Positions 58,016-64,000 of a DNA stretch of 64,000 nucleotides are shown piece after piece (positions within the stretch are counted from its first letter, which is position 1; each line of letters begins with the position of its first letter). Origin of the DNA: Candidatus Woesearchaeota archaeon. Lineage in GTDB: Archaea; Nanobdellota; Nanobdellia; Woesearchaeales; JACPIF01. The stretch is from assembly GCA_016188215.1 (NCBI GenBank), contig JACPIF010000004.1:34236-98235 (forward strand), given 5' to 3'. The notes beneath the pieces were generated by a model. It saw only the letters and a list, made by a program, of their open reading frames with translations. It did not search any database and was not told the origin of the DNA. Both the position numbers and the translations under genes were made by a program.

Positions 58016-58429
58016 TTAAATCTTCAGCAGAATCAGATTTGTATTTCCCATTGTCTTCTTCTCAACAACGTCGCGCTCAACCAGCTTCTGGACAATCCGG
58101 GATATCTGCACCTTGGTGAAGCCGGAAAGGACAACAAGCTTGTTCTGCTCAATGGAATTATTGTTGTCAAGCAGCACCTTTACAACTGTGCGCTCTTCCC
58201 TTGGCAATATCTTAAGGACACGCTCTACCTGCAGCCTGCTGATCCTCCACTGGAATAATACGACGACTGCCGCGCCAACCAGGATAGAAAGGAAGGAGAT
58301 AGCATATACAATCAGGGGAAGCTGCTCGTTTGTAGAGCTTGTATAGATGCCGTTTACAACGGCAAACAGAACGCCCAGGATGAATATCATGACAAATGCT
58401 ATGACCAGGCGCTTGGTGTCTATCTCCAT
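58016..58429 (-). CDS. Membrane-anchored winged-helix protein
   Basis: A 137-residue protein with two N-terminal membrane helices (RLVIAFVMIFILGVLFAVVN and PLIVYAISFLSILVGAAVVV) and a C-terminal winged helix (RVLKILPREERTVVKVLLDN, VLSGFTKVQISRIVQKLVER, KKTMGNTNLILLKI). Such archaeal membrane-bound regulators probably read signals at the membrane. The last gene of a three-gene minus-strand group. Its stop lies 3 nt from the tRNA. Confidence 0.82.
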   Translation of the reverse strand: MEIDTKRLVIAFVMIFILGVLFAVVNGIYTSSTNEQLPLIVYAISFLSILVGAAVVVLFQWRISRLQVERVLKILPREERTVVKVLLDNNNSIEQNKLVVLSGFTKVQISRIVQKLVERDVVEKKTMGNTNLILLKI

Positions 58430-58441
58430 TGTCCTGTTATT

Positions 58442-58684
58442 TTATTTCTCTATCTCTTTCTTCAGCCTTTCATACTCTTTGATATCTATCTCGCCGCTAG
58501 CAAGCCGCTTCTTGAGTATCTCTGCTGCAGCCTCTCCTGTACGAAAGCCAAATGAGCTGCTGTTCCTGATAATCCACCATATTATCACAAAGAATAATAT
58601 GAAAATTGCTATCTGAAACAGCCAGCCAAAACCGAACCAGCCCATACCGTAACCCATTCCTGAACCAAAGCCGTCATGCATCAT
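58442..58684 (-). CDS. SHOCT-domain membrane protein
   Basis: An 80-residue protein with a Gly/Met-rich N-terminus (MMHDGFGSGMGYGMGWFG), one membrane helix (LFQIAIFILFFVIIWWII) and a C-terminal SHOCT motif (ILKKRLASGEIDIKEYERLK). SHOCT proteins are small oligomeric membrane or electrostatic modules of unknown role. It lies 12 nt before the wHTH gene. The Gly/Met richness is shared with the gene upstream. Confidence 0.85.
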   Translation of the reverse strand: MMHDGFGSGMGYGMGWFGFGWLFQIAIFILFFVIIWWIIRNSSSFGFRTGEAAAEILKKRLASGEIDIKEYERLKKEIEK

Positions 58685-58733
58685 GTTACTTAACCTCCAT
58701 TACCTGTTTGTTTATATATTTTGCTTAAAAAAG

Positions 58734-59078
58734 CTACCGCATCATCGGGCAGCCATATCCTGGTGTCTGGTTATTTTTCTCGTACCATGCTTCCATTGCC
58801 TTGTGGCGCTCCTGCATCGCCTTGAACTCTTCTTCTGTATCCACCCAGGGCATTATGTTAGCTCCAAGCTCCTGCCGCAGGGCAACCAGATCTTGGTAGC
58901 TCCCTTCTTCCAGCACTTCCTCAACTTCTTCATGGAAATAACCCATTCCCATGCCCATTCCATCCATTCCTGAGCCTATCCCAAAGCCAGGGCTTCTGCC
59001 ATACATTCCATGCGCAGCCACAATACCAACAAGGAGCACAAGACTGAGCGCCAGCACACTTACTGTTTTGTATCCCAT
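58734..59078 (-). CDS. Secreted Met/Gly/His-rich small protein
   Basis: A 114-residue exported protein: signal peptide MGYKTVSVLALSLVLLVGIVAA, then HGMYGRSPGFGIGSGMDGMG, an acidic helical region with EEVEEVLEEGSYQDLVALRQ, and a C-terminus with GYGCPMMR. Met- and His-rich segments of this sort can bind copper or silver, similar in style to the Spy/CpxP-like small periplasmic proteins, but no homology is claimed. It heads the group SHOCT-wHTH. Confidence 0.65.
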   Translation of the reverse strand: MGYKTVSVLALSLVLLVGIVAAHGMYGRSPGFGIGSGMDGMGMGMGYFHEEVEEVLEEGSYQDLVALRQELGANIMPWVDTEEEFKAMQERHKAMEAWYEKNNQTPGYGCPMMR

Positions 59079-59194
59079 TTCTATTCGCCTCCAGTTTACC
59101 TATGGTATCATAAGTTGAAACAGGATAACAAATTTGCTGATACAAGATTGCAGAATCTGAAACGAGCCGCGGCTTTTGTGAAACCAAATATTTA

Positions 59195-59326
59195 TTGAAA
59201 ATTCATGCTAAAGCAAGGGGTTTTAAACCCATGAATTTTCAATCCCGCAAACTTGCCTATCAATCACGAGGCGCAATCAAAACCCCAGCTTTTAAGCTGG
59301 GGATTGCGCCGAGTGGCAAGTTTGCG
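59195..59326. repeat. Compound palindrome at the start of a lipoprotein gene
   Basis: Hairpin A: TTGAAAATTCATG (59195-59207) pairs with CATGAATTTTCAA (59230-59242) around a 22-nt loop. Hairpin B: CGCAAACTTGCC (59246-59257) pairs with GGCAAGTTTGCG (59315-59326) and encloses GGCGCAAT/ATTGCGCC around CCCCAGCTT-tt-AAGCTGGGG (59283-59302). The concentric stems recall MITE-like elements or IS200/IS605-type subterminal hairpins. No transposase is present. Confidence 0.7.
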
Positions 59327-59710
59327 TTATATCTTGTATTTGTGTCTGTTTTGCTACCTGCTTTACTATCTGCATGCGTCCCTGCACCGTATCAGGACAG
59401 TACAAAACCAAAAGAGCCTATTGAAACAGATACAGCAGGAATTGACACAAGCAACATTGAAGGAGCTACTGTTGACATACTTGAGGAAGGTGCTACGGAG
59501 ACCTATACGATGTCAGGCATTGAATATGACATTACGCTTGATTTTGTGGGATCTTCATCCGCGAAGTTTACCGTAAATGGTCAAGTAACACCTGCACTGG
59601 GTAAGGGTGATAGCTTTACCTTACTAAATGGCGTGGAAATTGTGCTTCGCGACACTTTTGCTGGAGAAGGGCCGCGCATGGCAGAGTTTATGCTTGTCAA
59701 GTACAAATAG
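59231..59710 (+). CDS. Lipoprotein with repeat-derived N-terminus
   Basis: A 159-residue lipoprotein. From ATG 59231 the first 30 residues (MNFQSRKLAYQSRGAIKTPA..) are encoded by the compound palindrome, then comes a signal peptide (KFALYLVFVSVLLPALLSAC) with lipobox LSAC. The mature part (about 110 residues) has a beta-rich domain (TMSGIEYDITLDFVGSSSAK, FTVNGQVTPALGKGDSFTLL). ATG 59231 fits a TATA (AAATATTTATTG near 59190) better than TTG 59195. Function unknown. It follows divergent, copper-like genes. Confidence 0.65.
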   Translation: MNFQSRKLAYQSRGAIKTPAFKLGIAPSGKFALYLVFVSVLLPALLSACVPAPYQDSTKPKEPIETDTAGIDTSNIEGATVDILEEGATETYTMSGIEYDITLDFVGSSSAKFTVNGQVTPALGKGDSFTLLNGVEIVLRDTFAGEGPRMAEFMLVKYK

Positions 59711-59757
59711 GACTGATTTCATAAAAACATATAAAATAATGCTATTTTCTTGCGGCT

Positions 59758-61869
59758 GTGGTTAAGGCACTAATGTTTGCTGGCTTGCTTGTATTGTGCA
59801 GCTTCGCCTTTCCTGCATGGGCTCTTACGCCTGACTCATTCCTTGCGGGATTGAACTATAGCGTGCGCCAGGCTTCCTTTAATGTTAGCAATTATACTGA
59901 TGCAATGAGCGATACCGACAGCAATGGAGTTAATGATACATTATCCTTGAGCATCACCTTCAACAGCACGCCTGGCAATTATTCTATCTTTACTGATTTG
60001 CATGTTAATGGGTCTATGCTCACTGCGAGCGCAAACAGGACTGCAGGAAATCCAAATACTCTGGTGCTGAATTACAGTACTTCTGCGTTGCAAGGCCAGC
60101 GCTTCAACTATACTATTAGGGCGTATGATGCTAACCTCAGCCTTAAATACAGGGAGAAAGGGATACTGACAAACAGCTATAACAACTATCAGCTAGCATA
60201 TACTATTGTGAATTTAACTGATATCAACCAGGGCAATACAACGCTGCTCATAATAGCTACGCTGAATGTTACCAATACATTCCAAGCAGATGCAACTGCT
60301 TACCTAAAGCATAACAGCACAACACTCACTGCAAGGAGCGCCCCAAACCTCTCTGCAGGGCTGCAACTCCTTTCGTTTGCGTTTAATAATGAAACTATAA
60401 AAAATACCCATTATATAGGGAATTTTACCCTTACCAGGCTCAGGATAAATGGCAGGCAATACAACCTTAACTATGCTACCAGCAAATATGACTACCGGGA
60501 TTTTGCCAGGAGCTCATACATCTACAATGCAACAGAACGAACTATAGATGCGGATAACGATAATTTATTTGATGCACTGCGGCTTAATACAAGCGTATAT
60601 ACCAATGCAAGCGGGAATTACAAACTGCAGGTAAATGTGTATGACTTATACTTCAACTACATCAAGCAAATCACTAAAAGCCAGAGCCTTGACAATGGAC
60701 TGCAATATATTACTGTTGATATAAATGGCACTGATTTCTATAAAAGAAAACTAACAGGGCCATACCTTGTATACCTAAAGCTCAAGCAGGGCAGCACTGT
60801 CATTGATGAGCTGCCGCGGCATACGACTGCTGCCTATAATTTCACGCAGTTTGAGCCGAGCGAGAGCCCTGAGCTGTTCGTGACCATCAACGTCACCGGG
60901 GATCACCTGTATGGCAGGAGAAATGCAAGCGTGAATGTAACTATTACCAATAATGGCACTATTCGCGCTTACAACATTTTCCTTGATGTGTTTGACAACT
61001 ATTCCTTTTCCCAAACGCTGTTCATCTCCACAATCCTTGTCAATGGAAGCAAGACCTTTGCCTTTAATTTCAGCAACATCAATGATACATTATTTACAGC
61101 GATTGCTGACCTGCAGAATGTCGTTGAGGAGCAGAACGAGTCTGATAACAGCCTTGAGCAGCCCCTGAAGATAAACCGTGCGCCCTCCATTGGAAAGGCT
61201 CCTTCTTCCAACCCCAACATAACAACCGGGGAACAGCAGCTATTCTCCATTAATTACAGCGATGATGATAACGTGACAATTAGCTGGATACTTAACGGCA
61301 GCTTGGCTGCGACAAATAGGAGCAACTATACATTTATCGGCAATTTAACGAATGCAGGCAGCTATACTATCCTCGTGAATGTTTCTGACGGCTACCTTTC
61401 AAACCATTCCAGCTGGAACCTTACCGTAGCTGAAGCTTCGCAGGAAAGCAGTCCAAGTACAGGAGGAGGCAGCGCAGGCACAGCGGGAAGCTCCGGCTCA
61501 AGCGGGGACGGCGGGTGCATTCCAAATTATTTGTGCAGTGAATGGAGTGCATGCATTAATGGAAAACAGTCCAGAAAATGCGCTATCATACAGGGCTGCA
61601 GCCAACAGATTGCTGCTGAAAGAAACTGTACTGCTGAAGGGAATCATGCGCCTGTCTTTATACTTTCCGGCAATACTATTGAGAATGAAGCTGCATCAAT
61701 TGCAGAATCTGCAGCTGCGCCTGCAGCAAACCAGGCAAGCCGGGCGCCTGCTATTTCTGGAGCTGTTGTATCTGAGTATGATGGGGGCGCATCTTTGTAT
61801 ATAGGTGCTGCTGCCATTGCTATCTTTATGATTGCATCTTTCGCTTACTTCAGGTTCTTCAGAAGCTAA
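59758..61869 (+). CDS. Surface glycoprotein-like protein with CARDB domain and C-terminal anchor
   Basis: A 703-residue surface protein: signal peptide (ALMFAGLLVLCSFAFPAWAL), several Asn/Thr/Ser-rich beta domains with many N-x-S/T sites, a CARDB-like domain (LFVTINVTGDHLYGRRNASV to NESDNSLEQPLKI), a Ser/Gly linker, a thrombospondin-like Cys-rich module (PNYLCSEWSACINGKQSRKC), and a final transmembrane helix with basic end (FFRS). The start is GTG 59758, supported by a TATA-like box acatataaaa about 28 nt upstream. Likely cell-surface adhesion or S-layer-associated. Confidence 0.8.
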   Translation: MVKALMFAGLLVLCSFAFPAWALTPDSFLAGLNYSVRQASFNVSNYTDAMSDTDSNGVNDTLSLSITFNSTPGNYSIFTDLHVNGSMLTASANRTAGNPNTLVLNYSTSALQGQRFNYTIRAYDANLSLKYREKGILTNSYNNYQLAYTIVNLTDINQGNTTLLIIATLNVTNTFQADATAYLKHNSTTLTARSAPNLSAGLQLLSFAFNNETIKNTHYIGNFTLTRLRINGRQYNLNYATSKYDYRDFARSSYIYNATERTIDADNDNLFDALRLNTSVYTNASGNYKLQVNVYDLYFNYIKQITKSQSLDNGLQYITVDINGTDFYKRKLTGPYLVYLKLKQGSTVIDELPRHTTAAYNFTQFEPSESPELFVTINVTGDHLYGRRNASVNVTITNNGTIRAYNIFLDVFDNYSFSQTLFISTILVNGSKTFAFNFSNINDTLFTAIADLQNVVEEQNESDNSLEQPLKINRAPSIGKAPSSNPNITTGEQQLFSINYSDDDNVTISWILNGSLAATNRSNYTFIGNLTNAGSYTILVNVSDGYLSNHSSWNLTVAEASQESSPSTGGGSAGTAGSSGSSGDGGCIPNYLCSEWSACINGKQSRKCAIIQGCSQQIAAERNCTAEGNHAPVFILSGNTIENEAASIAESAAAPAANQASRAPAISGAVVSEYDGGASLYIGAAAIAIFMIASFAYFRFFRS

Positions 61870-63089
61870 TAGCGGCTATGGAACCGCCTGCCGCCACGCG
61901 GAGGGCCATGCCTGCTGTGTCCGCCATACCCATGCTGCCTATGTACGGCCATGGGCCTGTGGAACGGCTGCTGTACCCTCACCATGGGAAACTCAGGAGT
62001 CCTGAGGCTCTCTATATTGATTGCATGGTCGCTCAATACGCTCCGCATATTGTCATGATCCCGCTCATCAAGCAGGTTGATTGCAAGCCCTTTGTCACCC
62101 ATACGCGCAGTCCTTCCTATCCTGTGGATGTACTCCTTGGATGTTTTTGGGATGCTGTAATTATAGATATGCGTGAGATCCTTGATGTCAATGCCACGTG
62201 CAGCAACGTCAGTCGCGACAAGTATATGCACATTATGGCCGTGCACCTCTTCCATAATCTCATTCCTGCGGTGCTGTGACAAGCCGCCGTGCAATGCCAT
62301 TGCATTGATGCCCTGATTTGCCAAATTCTTGGTCACGAAGTCAACTTCCCTTCTGGTGCCGCAGAAAACAATTGCCAACTTCGGATTCTCCTGGCGTATC
62401 AGGTGCACGAGGAATGAGAACTTCTCCTGCTTCCTCACCTGGTACATCACCTGCTTCAGCAGCTGCTGGGAGACATACTCTTTGGTCTTTATCTTATGGG
62501 GATCCCTCATGTAGCGCTGCGCGATGAAATGAACCTCAGTGCTAATGGTAGCTGAGAACATCAGCGTTTGCCTGTCCTGGTTTGTATAGCTCAGGATCTG
62601 CTTCACATCGTCTATGAATCCCATGTCAAACATCTTGTCAGCCTCATCAAGCACGAAAAATGAGATGCGGCTCAAATTCAATGTGCGGCGGCCCAAGTGA
62701 TCCAGAACACGGCCGGGAGTCCCCACTATTATATTGGCTCTCCTGATGTTGTCTATCTGCGGGTTCATGCTGACGCCGCCATAGATAGAAGTGATAAAAA
62801 CACGCTTGTAGCGCGAGAATGCCACCAGGTTTTTCTTGATCTGCTCTGCCAATTCTCTGGTAGGCGCAAGTATTATGGCCTGCAGCCCTTTTGCAGGGTC
62901 TATCTTTTCCAGGATAGGCAAGCCGAAGGCAGCGGTCTTTCCAGAGCCTGTCTCTGACTGGCCAATCACGTCATACCCTTTCTGGATAAGCGGTATTGCC
63001 TTTTCCTGGATTTCCGTAGGCTCTTCAAAGCCCAGTTCCTGCACAGCCTTCAATAGTTGAGGCTGAATCCCTAATTCATTGTATTTCAT
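61866..63089 (-). CDS. DEAD-box RNA helicase
   Basis: A 407-residue RNA helicase with all motifs: Q motif (GFEEPTEIQEKAIP), I (SETGSGKTAAFGLP), Ia (APTRELAEQ), II (DEAD), III (SAT), IV-VI (VATDVAARGIDIKD, HRIGRTAR). The C-terminal 40 residues are Arg/Gly/His-rich (HRQHGYGGHSRHGPPRGGRR), likely RNA-binding. Overlaps by 4 nt, tail to tail, with the surface protein gene. It probably unwinds rRNA or mRNA structure. Confidence 0.95.
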   Translation of the reverse strand: MKYNELGIQPQLLKAVQELGFEEPTEIQEKAIPLIQKGYDVIGQSETGSGKTAAFGLPILEKIDPAKGLQAIILAPTRELAEQIKKNLVAFSRYKRVFITSIYGGVSMNPQIDNIRRANIIVGTPGRVLDHLGRRTLNLSRISFFVLDEADKMFDMGFIDDVKQILSYTNQDRQTLMFSATISTEVHFIAQRYMRDPHKIKTKEYVSQQLLKQVMYQVRKQEKFSFLVHLIRQENPKLAIVFCGTRREVDFVTKNLANQGINAMALHGGLSQHRRNEIMEEVHGHNVHILVATDVAARGIDIKDLTHIYNYSIPKTSKEYIHRIGRTARMGDKGLAINLLDERDHDNMRSVLSDHAINIESLRTPEFPMVRVQQPFHRPMAVHRQHGYGGHSRHGPPRGGRRFHSRY

Positions 63090-63366
63090 ATTACTCTCTC
63101 TTTGCAGAAATATCGCTAAACGATGAACCTTAATCTTGTTTTGAGGTCAATTAAGCCTCCAATGAAGGTAAAGCCAGGCATTCTGGCACTAGAAATCTGA
63201 TTTCTTGTACGTGAATTCCGACTTTGATTTCTGCTGTTTTTTTTCTTTTAGACGAGTAAAGTGTAATGTCCTTTATAAGCTTTGCGTATTTGTGGGCTTT
63301 GTAATAAAAAGAAATTAATTTTATAATGGGATATATTTAAATAATGGCCTTAATAATCATAAGTAT

Positions 63367-64000
63367 ATGTCTAATCAATTAAAGAGTGCTATAATAGATA
63401 CTGAAATTGTTTTTGATCTATGCTTAACTAATTTATCTTCTGCAACTGCATCTGATTATAAATGTTCAATTACAAATTTAGGATTAGTTGAAGTCCAAAG
63501 TGGTGCATATCATGATGCATTCACCTCTCAAGATACTCCGATTTCAATATCAGAAATGATTGACATTTTAAAGCCAGAGATTATTATGATTGGTTATAAC
63601 AATCAATATGATTTTATTAAGGAGATAGATAATTTAAACAGACAAATAGACTTTAAGATTGTAATTAAAAAATGTGGCAGTATTGAGAATTCTTTACATA
63701 AGATAAGCAAGATTCTACCCATTTTAATAAGAGAAGGTTCTCATTTTGTTATTAATCATGCCGGGAAAGGAAATATCGAGATGAGTGGAGCTGATTTTGA
63801 TTTTTGTAATGGTTGCATACTTGAAAAAGATAAAAAAGATTATTTTATATTGCTTGATTATATGATTTACTATTTTTTCAATAAATATTATCCAGAGTTA
63901 GTTGAACCTAAGATTAGATCAACATATTTTTTGCTTTTTGACATGATTCATAAAACAAGAAATTATGAACTATTAACCAATATAAAACTTATTTTTAATA
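63367..64000 (+). CDS. AT-rich hypothetical gene, 3' end outside window
   Basis: ATG 63367 is preceded at leaderless distance by TATTTAAATA (63334-63343) and opens a frame of 211 codons to the window edge. The protein (MSNQLKSAIIDTEIVFDLCL..) is rich in Ile, Asn, Lys and Tyr, with an alternating alpha/beta pattern and no recognised motif. The coding region is conspicuously AT-rich compared with the DEAD-box and surface genes next to it, suggesting a foreign origin. The 63090-63366 gap holds only promoter-like T/A-rich sequence. Confidence 0.65.
   Translation, partial: MSNQLKSAIIDTEIVFDLCLTNLSSATASDYKCSITNLGLVEVQSGAYHDAFTSQDTPISISEMIDILKPEIIMIGYNNQYDFIKEIDNLNRQIDFKIVIKKCGSIENSLHKISKILPILIREGSHFVINHAGKGNIEMSGADFDFCNGCILEKDKKDYFILLDYMIYYFFNKYYPELVEPKIRSTYFLLFDMIHKTRNYELLTNIKLIFN

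Noticed and set aside
1-64000. CRISPR arrays, transposases, integrases, prophage genes or rRNA genes.
   Set aside because: Read through both strands and none seen; the repeats present have no spacer-repeat periodicity and no cas or transposase genes.

Overview
The window is a gene-dense stretch of an archaeal chromosome. It carries A-type ATP synthase genes, L21e-RpoF-DUF655, S19e-PDCD5-L39e-L31e, S17e and Alba, the exosome/proteasome superoperon (Pop5, PsmA, SBDS/Sdo1, Rrp4, Rrp41, Rrp42), archaeal/eukaryal Cbf5, IF5A, an Lhr-type helicase and FtsZ with SepF. Many genes have a TATA box about 25-28 nt before the start codon, which implies leaderless mRNAs. Small orphan proteins, repeat-laden surface proteins and a reduced, oddly altered IF5A suggest a DPANN-type archaeon (Woesearchaeota-like). 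That lineage guess is inference. No rRNA, CRISPR array, transposase or prophage was seen.

Layout. 1-3.9 kb: end of the ATP synthase operon (A, B, D). 3.9-6.6 kb: a soluble PRC-barrel/MgtE-N/CBS protein overlapping an Nramp-like transporter. 6.7-8.5 kb: a repeat-rich lipoprotein and a phosphoesterase. 8.4-13.2 kb: an HTH-CBS regulator, MetK, a circularly permuted GTPase, Apt and MTA phosphorylase, a SAM/MTA/adenine salvage neighbourhood. 13.3-15.2 kb: PHP protein, ZPR1 zinc finger, SepF. 15.7-18.4 kb: L21e-RpoF-DUF655-M50 and a coiled-coil protein. 18.8-21.4 kb: Lhr helicase. 22.2-24 kb: ribosomal operon. 24-28.6 kb: three-gene surface operon with an M64-type metallopeptidase. 28.7-33.7 kb: Cbf5, FtsZ, a structured non-coding region, MFS transporter, receiver-like protein, IF5A. 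34-41.2 kb: accessory genes (GCS2-type ligase, MscS, HxlR regulator, HExxH protein, coiled coil, ribosome-hibernation-like protein). 41.5-45.6 kb: methylthiotransferase, lipoprotein, HTH proteins, phosphohexomutase. 45.7-50.1 kb: exosome/proteasome superoperon. 50.1-55.6 kb: DUF192, DUF357, HExxH lipoprotein, Nudix, HD, zinc ribbon, ACT and B3/4 proteins. 55.6-58 kb: ArgS, S17e, Alba and an intron-containing tRNA-Arg(UCG). 58-64 kb: membrane and surface proteins, a DEAD-box helicase, and an AT-rich gene cut by the window end.

The most unusual feature is a dispersed family of about 100-150 nt elements built from three consecutive hairpins. Eight copies lie between genes (about 3.0, 15.4, 17.6, 22.1, 31.3, 41.4, 47.6 and 53.4 kb). 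Their stem sequences change while pairing is kept, their central loops are 20-22 nt, and all eight point the same way as the gene that follows them. Related palindromic pieces lie inside the S19e coding tail and at the start of a lipoprotein gene at 59.2 kb. Other points worth checking are an IF5A without the hypusine lysine, a MetK whose catalytic HPD segment is lost or frameshifted, a domain shared by two adjacent surface genes, the MgtE-N/Nramp pair, a dense hairpin region after ftsZ, and several leaderless micro-genes.
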